The position numbers and the translations under genes were made by a program. Positions 33,415 to 41,785 of a DNA stretch of 63,507 bases are shown here, in pieces; positions within the stretch are counted from its first letter, which is position 1; every line of letters begins with the position of its first letter. This stretch comes from an uncultured Eubacteriales bacterium (lineage in GTDB: Bacteria; Bacillota; Clostridia; Oscillospirales; Acutalibacteraceae). The stretch covers positions 1 through 63,507 of the forward strand of contig UQEU01000010.1 in the NCBI GenBank assembly GCA_900540085.1, read 5' to 3'. Under the pieces are notes generated by a model, which had not been told where the DNA came from, did no database searches, and saw nothing but the letters and a program-made list of their open reading frames with translations.

Positions 33415-35736
33415 ATGGCTTCAAATGATTATGATGACCTTCTTGAATCTTTTATGAATAATTCATCAAAAGCATACGATGAAGATAAAAAAGCTCAACT
33501 TGAGAGAGAAGGATTTGAACATCAGGCAAAATCATCATTGAATAAATCGAAAAACCATTCTCGAAATAAAAGAGGCAGAAAGTTAGAAAAGAAGATAAAC
33601 AAAAAAAATCAAAATTCTGCTCCGCATGAAAAACAAAGTGCAAAAGCTATTGTAGGAAAAGTTTTGCTCGGCTTTGTTATAGTTTGTGCTTTTGTAGGTA
33701 TAGTTGTTTTGTCAGTTGCAGGAATTTACGGTTTTACTGTTGTTCACGGCGACCCCGTTTTTGATTTGAACGAGGAAAAGTATTCTCAAAATCAAACATC
33801 TTTTATTTACGGTACGGACAGCAAGGGTGAAACAATAGAAATCACAAGACTGCACGGTGAAGAAAATCGTATTTGGGTAGATATGGAAGATATGAGCCCC
33901 TATATGAAAAAAGCGTTTATAGCACTTGAAGATAAGCGTTTTGAAAAACATCACGGCGTCGATTGGTTCAGAACTATGTCTGCAATTGTTAAATATCAGG
34001 CTAAACAGGGTGGTTCTACAATTACACAACAACTTGTAAAAAACCTTACAGATGAAAATCAGGCAACTTTTGTTCGTAAATTTAATGAAATTCTTGCTGC
34101 TTTAAATCTTGAGAAAAATTATGATAAAAATGAAATTATCGAAGCATATATGAATACCATTTATTTAAGTCATGGTTGCTATGGTGTAAAAACTGCTGCC
34201 GAAAAGTATTTCGGTAAAGAAATATCGGAACTCAATGCCGCAGAATGTGCGTGTCTTGCTTCAATAACACAGTTTCCCGATAAATATGACCCGTTAAATC
34301 ATCCTGAAAAAAACAGAAAAAGACAATTGTCTTGTCTTGAAAAAATGCTTAAAGAAGGCTATTTGTCACAAGCAGAGTATGATGAAGCGGTTGCGTATGA
34401 AATGATTTTCACAAACAGTGAAAATTATAAAGGCTCAACTGTAAAGGAAGAAAAAAAGAAAGATGAAGTAATCAACAGTTATTATACTGACTTTGTTATA
34501 GACGAGGTTTTGAGCGACCTTAAAAAAATGGGCTATACAGAAAGAACCGCTAAAAAGATGCTTTACGGCGGCGGATTGAGAATTTATACCGCTATTGATT
34601 TTGATATTCAAAAATCAGTTGAAAATGTATATGAAAATTATAAAAAAATGCCCGATAAAAAAGCACAGAGTGCTATGGCTATAATGGGTTATGACGGCAG
34701 AGTATATGCGGTAATAGGCGGTACGGGAAAGAAAAAAGCAAACCGTGTGTTCAACCGTGCTACTCAGGCAAAAAGACAACCCGGTTCTACAATCAAACCG
34801 TTGTCGGTTTACAGTGCGGGACTTGAAAAAACTCTTAATGACAGTTCTGTCGGTATTTTTTGGTCAACAATGATTTCCGATTCGCCGATTATGAAAATTG
34901 ACGGTAAGTGGTGGCCTAAGAATGAAAACGGCTCATATTCGGGAAATAAGATGACATTACAAAAAGGTCTCGCAAACTCTTTGAATACAATTTCTGCTCA
35001 AACTCTTAAAATGATTGGTACAGACTATTCATACAATTTCTTGAGCGAAAGGTATCATTTGTCAACTTTAGACCCGGTAGATGACAATGACTTTGCTCCT
35101 TTGGCTACGGGTGCTCTTGATAACGGTGCAACCGTTTTGGATATGACAGCCGCTTTTGCTGCTTTCGGAAACGGCGGATATTACTATGAACCGTATGCAT
35201 ATTATAAAATAGAAGACAGTCAGGGAAATGTTATAATTGAGAAAAAACCTGAAAATACGAAACAAAGTGCTATTTCCGAAGATACTGCTTGGGTAATGAA
35301 TAAATTGCTTCAAACAGTAATGACTGACGGTACAGGTAGGTTCTATAAATTGTCAAATGTTGAGTGCTTTGGTAAAACAGGTACAACAACTGCAAGTAAA
35401 GACCGTTGGTTTATAGGTGGAACTCCTGACTATGTTGCTGCCGTATGGTATGGTTACGATACGCCTAAAGAAGTAAGGTACAGTCTTTCTCCAAACCCTT
35501 GCGGTACACTTTGGAATTTGGTGTTTAAAGATATATATTCCGATAAAAATGATTTCAAAACAGAGTTTGAAATCGGCGACGGAATTGTTAAAAAAGCATA
35601 CTGTACATCAACAGGTAAACTTGCTGCTGAAAGTTGTCCGAAAGCGTACGGATGGTACGATAAGGACAGTATGCCGGAATACTGTTCAGGAGGACATTCG
35701 GCTCCTGAAACAGACAGTGAAAACGAAGAAAACTAA
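33415..35736 (+). CDS. Class A penicillin-binding protein (transglycosylase-transpeptidase)
   Basis: A 773-residue bifunctional peptidoglycan synthase. A basic cytoplasmic N-terminus (1-75) precedes one membrane helix (about 78-105). The GT51 domain has EDKRFEKHHGVD and GGSTITQQLVKN. The transpeptidase has the active Ser in GSTIKP (about residue 457), SLN and KTGTT. A Cys-bearing C-terminal segment and an acidic Ser-rich end follow. AAGGAG precedes ATG 33415. After the TAA the same frame continues 19 codons rich in Ser, Asn and Glu to a second TAA just 3 nt before ruvX, so the tail appears trimmed by a point mutation. Confidence 0.92.
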   Translation: MASNDYDDLLESFMNNSSKAYDEDKKAQLEREGFEHQAKSSLNKSKNHSRNKRGRKLEKKINKKNQNSAPHEKQSAKAIVGKVLLGFVIVCAFVGIVVLSVAGIYGFTVVHGDPVFDLNEEKYSQNQTSFIYGTDSKGETIEITRLHGEENRIWVDMEDMSPYMKKAFIALEDKRFEKHHGVDWFRTMSAIVKYQAKQGGSTITQQLVKNLTDENQATFVRKFNEILAALNLEKNYDKNEIIEAYMNTIYLSHGCYGVKTAAEKYFGKEISELNAAECACLASITQFPDKYDPLNHPEKNRKRQLSCLEKMLKEGYLSQAEYDEAVAYEMIFTNSENYKGSTVKEEKKKDEVINSYYTDFVIDEVLSDLKKMGYTERTAKKMLYGGGLRIYTAIDFDIQKSVENVYENYKKMPDKKAQSAMAIMGYDGRVYAVIGGTGKKKANRVFNRATQAKRQPGSTIKPLSVYSAGLEKTLNDSSVGIFWSTMISDSPIMKIDGKWWPKNENGSYSGNKMTLQKGLANSLNTISAQTLKMIGTDYSYNFLSERYHLSTLDPVDDNDFAPLATGALDNGATVLDMTAAFAAFGNGGYYYEPYAYYKIEDSQGNVIIEKKPENTKQSAISEDTAWVMNKLLQTVMTDGTGRFYKLSNVECFGKTGTTTASKDRWFIGGTPDYVAAVWYGYDTPKEVRYSLSPNPCGTLWNLVFKDIYSDKNDFKTEFEIGDGIVKKAYCTSTGKLAAESCPKAYGWYDKDSMPEYCSGGHSAPETDSENEEN

Positions 35737-35799
35737 GAAGTGTCAAATAGTTCAAACAGTAATGAAACCGTAACTTCTTCCGAGAATGAGGAATAATCA

Positions 35800-36219
35800 A
35801 TGGTCATTCTTTCAGTTGACTACGGCGATGCTCGTACAGGCGTTGCCGTATGTGATAAAAATGAAATACTTGCAAGCCCTGTCTGTACTTTGAAAGAAAA
35901 AGACAGACAGGCACTCGCTGAAAAGATTGTTGAAATTTGCAATGAGAAAAAAGCACAGATGATTGTTATCGGACTTCCGAGAAATATGGACGGTACTTAC
36001 GGATATCGTTGTGATGAGTGCAGAGCGCTTGCAGATGAAATTCAGTCAATTCAAAATTTAGATGTTCAATTTGAAGATGAAAGATTGACAACTGTTATGG
36101 CACACAATTTTCTTAATACGACAGATACTCGAGGTAAAAAACGAAAAGCTGTTGTAGATACGGTGTCTGCCGTTTTGATTTTGGAAAGTTATATCAACAA
36201 AAGAAATAACAGTCGTTAA
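35800..36219 (+). CDS. ruvX: RuvX/YqgF pre-16S rRNA nuclease (Holliday junction resolvase-like)
   Basis: A 139-residue RNase H-fold protein implicated in 16S rRNA 5' maturation. DYGDARTGVAV at the N-terminus, GLPRNMDG and DERLTT are the conserved motifs with the acidic active-site residues. AGGAA lies 7 nt before the ATG, inside the former tail of the PBP frame. The stop codon sits in the loop of the terminator. Confidence 0.92.
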   Translation: MVILSVDYGDARTGVAVCDKNEILASPVCTLKEKDRQALAEKIVEICNEKKAQMIVIGLPRNMDGTYGYRCDECRALADEIQSIQNLDVQFEDERLTTVMAHNFLNTTDTRGKKRKAVVDTVSAVLILESYINKRNNSR

Positions 36220-36236
36220 TTCGGCTGTTATTTTTA
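36204..36236 (+). terminator. terminator overlapping the ruvX stop
   Basis: AAATAACAG (36204-36212) pairs with CTGTTATTT (36224-36232), extended inward by TCG/CGG, followed by T. The ruvX TAA lies in the loop. Confidence 0.75.
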
Positions 36237-36271
36237 TGTTTCATCTACCGTATTATTTAACGGTGATGTAA

Positions 36272-36835
36272 TTGATTTTTAAAGTGAAAAACTGCACAAT
36301 TAAAGTATCATATCTTTTTGTGCTTGTATTGTCTTTTTCTGTGTTGGAGAAAACAAAGACTTTGTTTGTATTTTTATTGTTTTCATTTTTGCACGAGATG
36401 TGTCATATACTATGTCTTTTTGCTTTTGGAAATTCTCCTCTGAAAATCAATATTTCATTTTTCGGTGCCGGAATAGTTACATATAAAGAAATGGATTATA
36501 TAAAAGAATTTGTGTTTCTTCTCTCCGGTCCGGCATTTAATTTTTTGATGTGTTTTGTGTTTCAAAATCATAAAACTGTTTTTGAAACAAATTTAATTTT
36601 GTTTTTCATTAACTCCCTGCCTGCGTTTCCTCTTGACGGAGGCAGAGCATTAAAGTGTGTAATAGAACATTTTTTTGATTTTGAAATAGGCAGAAATGTT
36701 TTTAAAATAATCAGCGTTTTTACTCTTTTAGGCTTGATGATGTTTTCATTTTATGTTTTTTCAGTAAGTAGAAATATGTCGCTGATTTTTATTAGTATTT
36801 ATTTATCTTGCTATTTATTAAACAATTCTTACTGA
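36272..36835 (+). CDS. M50 intramembrane metalloprotease, SpoIVFB-like
   Basis: A 187-residue polytopic site-2 protease. The zinc motif HEMCH is at residues 41-45, and the third ligand lies in NSLPAFPLDGG (Asp122). Small M50 proteins of this kind include SpoIVFB, which activates pro-sigma-K in the mother cell; with spoIIR in the same window, a sporulation role is plausible. There is no partner resembling SpoIVFA beside it. The start is probably TTG 36272 (GGTGA 5 nt upstream), with GTG 36284 as an alternative. It overlaps no promoter I can see. Confidence 0.8.
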   Translation: MIFKVKNCTIKVSYLFVLVLSFSVLEKTKTLFVFLLFSFLHEMCHILCLFAFGNSPLKINISFFGAGIVTYKEMDYIKEFVFLLSGPAFNFLMCFVFQNHKTVFETNLILFFINSLPAFPLDGGRALKCVIEHFFDFEIGRNVFKIISVFTLLGLMMFSFYVFSVSRNMSLIFISIYLSCYLLNNSY

Positions 36836-36852
36836 TTGTTGAGGTATTAACT

Positions 36853-38697
36853 ATGTTAAAAAAAGAAGTAGAAAAAATATTGCAATATGTTCAAAAACCT
36901 GCACGATATGCAGGCGGCGAACTTAACAGTGTTGTAAAAAATAAAGAAGATATAGATGTTCGCTTTGCGTTTTGTTTTCCCGATTTGTACGAAATAGGTA
37001 TGAGTCATTTAGGAATGAAAATTTTGTATTCTCTTATAAATTCTCTTGATTATGCATGGTGCGAAAGAGTTTTTGCACCCGACAGCGATATGGAAGAATT
37101 GATGAGAAAAAACAATATCGGTCTTTACGGACTTGAAAGCGGAGATTATATTGCCGATTTTGATATAATCGGTTTTACCTTGATGTATGAAATGGCATAT
37201 ACAAATGTTTTGAATATGCTTGATATGTCGGGTATTCCTCTTCGCTCATGTGACAGAAATGAACTTACTCCGATAGTTTGTGTCGGCGGTGCTTGTACCT
37301 GCAATACCGAACCCATTGCCGATTTTGTCGATATAGCGTTTTTGGGTGACGGAGAAGAGTCTGTACCTGAAGTTTGCAAACTTTTAAGACAGTGTAAAAA
37401 AGAAGGCGTTTCAAAACTTGAGTTTTTAAAAAGAGCGTCTAAAATTACAGGTGTCTATGTTCCGTCTTTTTATGAGTTTTCATATAACGATGACGGTACG
37501 ATAAAAGAAAAAAAGGTGCTAAATAACGCTCCCGAAACGATAAAAAAATCTATTGTCAAAGATATGGACAGTTGTTTTTATCCCGACAATTTTGTTGTAC
37601 CGTATATAGATATCGTTCACGACAGAGCAGTGGAAGAAATATTCAGAGGTTGCATCAGGGGATGCAGATTTTGTCAAGCGTGTTTTCTTTACAGACCTAT
37701 TCGTGAAAAAAGCGTAGAAACAATCAATGAGCAGTCAAAAAAACTTATAGAGTCAACAGGGTACGATGAATTGTCTTTATGCTCGTTGAGTACAAGCGAC
37801 CATTCCCGTGTCAATGAAATGTTGTCGTCGCTTATTGATTGGACGATAGATAAAAAAATCAATTTGTCATTGCCGTCTTTGAGAGTGGATAATTTTTCCG
37901 ATGAATTGGTAGAAAAATTAAATAAAGTCAGACGAGCAGGATTGACATTTGCCGCTGAAGCGGGTACTCAAAGATTGAGAGATGTTATAAATAAAAATAT
38001 TACCGAAGAAGAAATATTGAACACTTGTGCAAAAGCGTTTAATAACGGCTGGACAAGTGTGAAACTTTACTTTATGATGGGCTTGCCGACGGAAACTATG
38101 GAAGACATCGAAGGTATTGCAATGCTTGCTCAAAAAGTAGTAGGGGAATTTCATAAAGCGGAAAACAGAAAGAAAAATGCAGGTGTAACGGTTTCTGTTT
38201 CCTGTGCTTCTTTTATTCCTAAACCTTTTACTCCTTTTCAGTGGGAGCCTGAAGACAGTATGGAAAGTCTTGAGAAAAAGCAAAAGCATCTTCTTCAATC
38301 GTGCAATTCAAAAAAGGTAAAAATCAGTTTCCATCAAACTCCCACAAGTTTGCTTGAGGGCGTTCTTGCAAGAGGCGACAGAAAACTTTGCAATGTTATT
38401 GAAGACGCTTTTAAACTTGGCTGCAAATTTGATTCGTGGGACGATAAGTTTAGGTTTGATTTATGGATGCAGGCTTTTGAGAAAAACGGTGTTGACCCGA
38501 ATTTCTATACTAAAAGAAAAAGAGATTTTTCGGAAATATTGCCTTGGGACCATCTTGATTACGGTGTTTCGAGAAAATTCTTGGAAAGGGAAAATGTCAA
38601 GGCACATTTGGCTCAAATAACTCCGCATTGCAGAATTCAGTGTGCAGGCTGCGGTGCAAACAAATTAAACGGAGGTAATTGCGATGCAAGACAATGA
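36853..38697 (+). CDS. Radical SAM protein, TIGR03960 type
   Basis: A 614-residue protein with an N-terminal cobalamin-binding-like domain and a radical SAM core. Three Cys of the 4Fe-4S site are at about residues 267, 271 and 274 (RGCIRGCRFC). GGACTCNTEP and GDGEESVPEV are also typical of this family, whose reaction is undetermined. ATG 36853 has GAGG 8 nt upstream; the frame is open 15 codons earlier, inside the M50 gene. It overlaps the next gene by 14 nt. In relatives the two are often adjacent or fused. Confidence 0.88.
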   Translation: MLKKEVEKILQYVQKPARYAGGELNSVVKNKEDIDVRFAFCFPDLYEIGMSHLGMKILYSLINSLDYAWCERVFAPDSDMEELMRKNNIGLYGLESGDYIADFDIIGFTLMYEMAYTNVLNMLDMSGIPLRSCDRNELTPIVCVGGACTCNTEPIADFVDIAFLGDGEESVPEVCKLLRQCKKEGVSKLEFLKRASKITGVYVPSFYEFSYNDDGTIKEKKVLNNAPETIKKSIVKDMDSCFYPDNFVVPYIDIVHDRAVEEIFRGCIRGCRFCQACFLYRPIREKSVETINEQSKKLIESTGYDELSLCSLSTSDHSRVNEMLSSLIDWTIDKKINLSLPSLRVDNFSDELVEKLNKVRRAGLTFAAEAGTQRLRDVINKNITEEEILNTCAKAFNNGWTSVKLYFMMGLPTETMEDIEGIAMLAQKVVGEFHKAENRKKNAGVTVSVSCASFIPKPFTPFQWEPEDSMESLEKKQKHLLQSCNSKKVKISFHQTPTSLLEGVLARGDRKLCNVIEDAFKLGCKFDSWDDKFRFDLWMQAFEKNGVDPNFYTKRKRDFSEILPWDHLDYGVSRKFLERENVKAHLAQITPHCRIQCAGCGANKLNGGNCDARQ

Positions 38698-39364
38698 GTT
38701 TAAAACTGTCAGACTTAGATTTTCTAAAACTGCAAGCGCAAAATATATCTCTCATTTAGATGTTAACAGAGTGATGTCAAGGGCAATAAAAAGAGCAGAT
38801 TTGCCTGTATGGTACACACAGGGATATAATCCGAGAGTTTATATGAGCTTTTCTCTGCCTTTGCCTTTGGGCGTCGAAAGTGAATGTGAATCGGTTGATT
38901 TAAGACTTGTCAGTGACATTGAATTCAAAGAAATAATTGATAAAATGAATGCCGTTCTCCCGAGAGATATCAGAATTGCAGATGTATATAATGAATTCAG
39001 TGATTTGAAAGAAATATCTTATTCTACATATATTTTTGATATAGATTTTAAAAATGCAGAGGATGCAGAGAAAAAAATTAAAAGTATTTTAGCAAGTGAA
39101 GAAATAATTGCTGAAAAAAAAGGCAAAAGCGGAAGAAAAAAGGTTGTAAAAGAAGTAAATATCAAAGAGTTTATCAAAGAGTATAATGTGGAAAGAAAAG
39201 ATAAAACGGTAGTGATAAAAACTGTTTTATCGGCGGGCGTACAAAAAAATTTAAGTCCGATTTTGCTTTTCGATACAATTATAAAACTTATGGAAAGCGA
39301 TTATGAATGGAAATCCATAAAAAGAATAAATTTATTAAAAAGTGATATGACAGAGTATATTTAA
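38684..39364 (+). CDS. DUF2344 (TIGR03936) protein, partner of the radical SAM protein
   Basis: A 226-residue protein. The opening RLRFSKTASAKYISHLDVNRVMSRA region and YTQGYNPRVYMSFSLPLPLG are the family hallmarks. It occurs almost always next to, or fused to, the TIGR03960 radical SAM protein, which implies a joint reaction. Function is unknown. In many Bacillota the pair is followed by rng and rplU-rpmA; here it is followed by rplS instead. Confidence 0.87.
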   Translation: MQDNEFKTVRLRFSKTASAKYISHLDVNRVMSRAIKRADLPVWYTQGYNPRVYMSFSLPLPLGVESECESVDLRLVSDIEFKEIIDKMNAVLPRDIRIADVYNEFSDLKEISYSTYIFDIDFKNAEDAEKKIKSILASEEIIAEKKGKSGRKKVVKEVNIKEFIKEYNVERKDKTVVIKTVLSAGVQKNLSPILLFDTIIKLMESDYEWKSIKRINLLKSDMTEYI

Positions 39365-39372
39365 AAAAATAC

Positions 39373-39401
39373 TTGATTTTTCAATTACTTTGTGTTATCA
39401 T
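39373..39401 (+). promoter_or_regulatory. rplS promoter
   Basis: TTGATT (39373-39378), a 17-nt spacer and TATCAT (39396-39401) with TG one base before the -10. The predicted start site lies at about 39408, where the structured leader begins. Confidence 0.7.
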
Positions 39402-39407
39402 ATATCA

Positions 39408-39508
39408 GCATTTAGTTCCGTTGTAACTTCTGCAACGAGAAATGCAGAGCGTTTATGCATTCGGGATGGTCCTCTTTCATTGTATTGATACGAACATCTT
39501 TAAAATTC
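39408..39508 (+). ncRNA. structured rplS leader, candidate L19 autoregulatory element
   Basis: The roughly 115-nt leader can form GCATTT/AAATGC (39408-39413 and 39440-39445) enclosing CGTTG/CAACG (39419-39423 and 39433-39437). An overlapping alternative stem is AATGCA/TGCATT (39441-39446 and 39456-39461). The two folds exclude each other. Bacillota are known to carry an L19 leader element ahead of rplS, and this position fits it. I could not compare it with the published consensus. Confidence 0.6.
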
Positions 39509-39522
39509 AAGGAGGAAAAATT

Positions 39523-39864
39523 ATGGACGCAATTAAAGCAATCGTAGGCGATCAAATCAAAGCTGAACCGCCGGTAGTAAAAGTAGGCAGCACTGTAAGA
39601 GTGCATGTAAACATTCGTGAAGGCGCAAGAGAGAGAATTCAGATTTTTGAAGGCACTGTTATCGCTAAAAACGGCAGCGGCATTTCAGAAACATTTACTG
39701 TTCGTCGTATGTCATACGGCGTTGGTATCGAAAGAGTTTTCCCAATTCACTCTCCAAATGTTGTTAAAGTTGAACTTGTTCGTACAGGTAAAGTTCGCAG
39801 AAGCAAACTTTATTACCTTCGTGACCGTGTTGGTAAGGCAGCAAAAGTTAAAGAAAATTTATAA
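39523..39864 (+). CDS. rplS: Large ribosomal subunit protein bL19
   Basis: A 113-residue protein at the interface of the two ribosomal subunits. It shows the conserved PPVVKVGSTVRVHVNIREG region, FEGTVI, GVGIERVFP and RRSKLYYLRDRVGKAAKVKE. AAGGAGG precedes the ATG by 7 nt. It is transcribed with a structured leader and its own terminator. The usual rimM-trmD neighbours are absent. Confidence 0.95.
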   Translation: MDAIKAIVGDQIKAEPPVVKVGSTVRVHVNIREGARERIQIFEGTVIAKNGSGISETFTVRRMSYGVGIERVFPIHSPNVVKVELVRTGKVRRSKLYYLRDRVGKAAKVKENL

Positions 39865-39876
39865 TTTTCAATTCGG

Positions 39877-39900
39877 GGCACATTGTAAAATGTGCCTTTT
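39877..39900 (+). terminator. terminator after rplS
   Basis: GGCACATT (39877-39884) pairs with AATGTGCC (39889-39896), followed by TTTT. Confidence 0.75.
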
Positions 39901-39935
39901 GCTTTTATATTCGCTTGCGTTTAAGGAGGCTTAAT

Positions 39936-40799
39936 ATGAGCGATTTTCAAAAACAGACAGTTCAGTGGTTTCCGGGACATATGGCAAAAACAAGACGCCT
40001 TATTAAAGAGAGTCTTGCACTTGTTGACGGTGTTGTAGAAGTTGTAGATGCAAGAATACCGTCTTCAAGCAGAAATCCCGAAATTGACAGTTTAATAAAA
40101 AATAAACCACGAATAATGCTTTTAAATAAATGCGATTTGGCAGACGAAAACGCAACATCGCTTTGGATGGAATATTATAGAAATAAAGGTTTTTATGTAA
40201 TTCCCGTTGATTGTAAAAGCGGAAAAGGTTTAAATAAATTTCATACTGTTGTAAAGTCAGCTTTGAAAAAAGTCATTGACAAAAACAATGAAAAAGGTAT
40301 GACGGGAAAACCTCTGCGACTGATGGTTGTAGGTATTCCAAACTGCGGTAAGTCTTCGTTTATCAATAGAATGGCGGGTAAAAACAGGGCGCAGGTTGCC
40401 GATAAAGCAGGTGTTACAAGACATAATCAGTGGTTTACCGTAGGAAACGGTATAGAACTTCTTGATACACCCGGCGTTTTGTGGCCGAAATTTGACGATG
40501 AGCAAGTAGGTAACAGACTTGCGTTTACAGGTGCTGTAAAGGATGAAATTACAGATATTGAAACGCTTTCGTGCAGACTTCTTGAAACGCTGAATAAAAC
40601 TGCACCAAAAGCAGTTGAAAACAGATATAAAGTAACTGACTGTGCAGAACTTGAGGGTTGGCAAATTCTTGAACTTATAGGCAAAAAAAGAGGGTTTATA
40701 ATGCGTGGCGGCGAAATAGATTATGAACGAACAGCAGTTATTTTATTTGATGAGTTCAGAGGAGGAAAACTCGGGAGAATAACCCTTGAGTTACCGTGA
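39936..40799 (+). CDS. rbgA: Ribosome biogenesis GTPase RbgA (YlqF)
   Basis: A 287-residue circularly permuted GTPase needed for late assembly of the 50S subunit. The G4 motif NKCD comes before G1 GIPNCGKSS (about 133-141) and G3 DTPG, as expected for the permuted order. WFPGHMAKT near the start is a family hallmark. AAGGAGG precedes ATG 39936. The rplS-rbgA-rnhB-yraN order matches B. subtilis (rplS-ylqF-rnhB). Confidence 0.94.
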   Translation: MSDFQKQTVQWFPGHMAKTRRLIKESLALVDGVVEVVDARIPSSSRNPEIDSLIKNKPRIMLLNKCDLADENATSLWMEYYRNKGFYVIPVDCKSGKGLNKFHTVVKSALKKVIDKNNEKGMTGKPLRLMVVGIPNCGKSSFINRMAGKNRAQVADKAGVTRHNQWFTVGNGIELLDTPGVLWPKFDDEQVGNRLAFTGAVKDEITDIETLSCRLLETLNKTAPKAVENRYKVTDCAELEGWQILELIGKKRGFIMRGGEIDYERTAVILFDEFRGGKLGRITLELP

Positions 40800-40801
40800 T
40801 T

Positions 40802-41404
40802 ATGGATTGGTTATTATATGAAAAACAGGCTTTTGACGACGGTTTTAAAGTTGTTTGCGGAATAGACGAAGCGGGCAGAGGACCTCTTGCGGGCGATGTA
40901 TATGCCGCAGCAGTTGTTTTGCCGCCCGATACTTTAATAGAAGGACTTAACGACTCTAAAAAACTTTCTGAAAAGAAAAGAGAAAAACTGTTCGATGTTA
41001 TTACAGATGTCGCAGTCTCATATTCTGTCGGAATTGCAACTGTTGAAGAAATTGATGAGTTAAATATATTGCAGGCAACATTTTTGGCAATGAGAAGAGC
41101 AGTTGAAAATTTGAGCGTTTCTCCCGACTTTGCACTTATTGACGGAAATCAAAAACCGCACTTATCTGTTGAGGAAAGAACTGTTGTAAAAGGCGATGCT
41201 TGCTGTGAATCAATTGCAGCGGCGTCAATTATTGCAAAAGTTTCAAGAGACAGATATATGAAAAAAATCGCAGAGCAATACCCTCAATATATGTTTGAAA
41301 AACATAAAGGATACGGTACTAAACTTCATTATGAGATGATTGAAAAGTACGGTGTTTCTCCCGTGCACAGAAAAACATTTTTAAAGAAGATTTTGAACAA
41401 ATGA
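40802..41404 (+). CDS. rnhB: Ribonuclease HII
   Basis: A 200-residue enzyme that removes single ribonucleotides and RNA primers from DNA. GIDEAGRGPLAG gives catalytic Asp22 and Glu23; NDSKKLS and the KGDACCESIAAASIIAKV region are also conserved. ATG 40802 follows the rbgA stop closely; GTG 40796 overlapping the stop is possible. No strong ribosome site is seen, so coupling to rbgA is likely. It overlaps yraN by ATGA. Confidence 0.94.
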   Translation: MDWLLYEKQAFDDGFKVVCGIDEAGRGPLAGDVYAAAVVLPPDTLIEGLNDSKKLSEKKREKLFDVITDVAVSYSVGIATVEEIDELNILQATFLAMRRAVENLSVSPDFALIDGNQKPHLSVEERTVVKGDACCESIAAASIIAKVSRDRYMKKIAEQYPQYMFEKHKGYGTKLHYEMIEKYGVSPVHRKTFLKKILNK

Positions 41405-41754
41405 ATAAAACAGGCGTGTTGGGAGAAATGCAGGCAGTTAAATATCTGCGTAAAAAGAAATATAAAATTATAGATACAAATTATCGGACAAGGTTCGGCG
41501 AGATTGATATTATTTGCGAGTATGAAAATTTCATAGTTTTTGCAGAAGTAAAAACCCGTTCGGAAAATTCAATAGCACAGCCTATGGAGTTTGTTGACGG
41601 TAAAAAGCAAAAAAATATAATAAATACGGCGTCAATTTATTTGGCGTCGCATAAAACAGATTTGCAGCCGAGATTTGATGTTATAGAAGTTTTTTGGAAA
41701 AAAGGAAAAATTAAATCTGTTAAACATCTTGAAAATGCGTTTGATATGTACTAA
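41401..41754 (+). CDS. yraN: UPF0102 protein YraN, endonuclease-like
   Basis: A 117-residue protein with the restriction-endonuclease-like core: GEMQAVKYL, FGEIDIICEY (acidic site) and FAEVKTR. The family is conserved next to rnhB and is presumed to act on nucleic acids, but its function is not established. It starts in the rnhB stop codon. Confidence 0.9.
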   Translation: MNKTGVLGEMQAVKYLRKKKYKIIDTNYRTRFGEIDIICEYENFIVFAEVKTRSENSIAQPMEFVDGKKQKNIINTASIYLASHKTDLQPRFDVIEVFWKKGKIKSVKHLENAFDMY

Positions 41755-41785
41755 AATAAACATATCTTTAATTAGGAGGATATCC

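Noticed and set aside
41755..41785. T-box or other leader control of thrC
   Set aside because: Only 31 nt separate yraN and thrC, too short for a T-box, and no attenuator hairpin is present.
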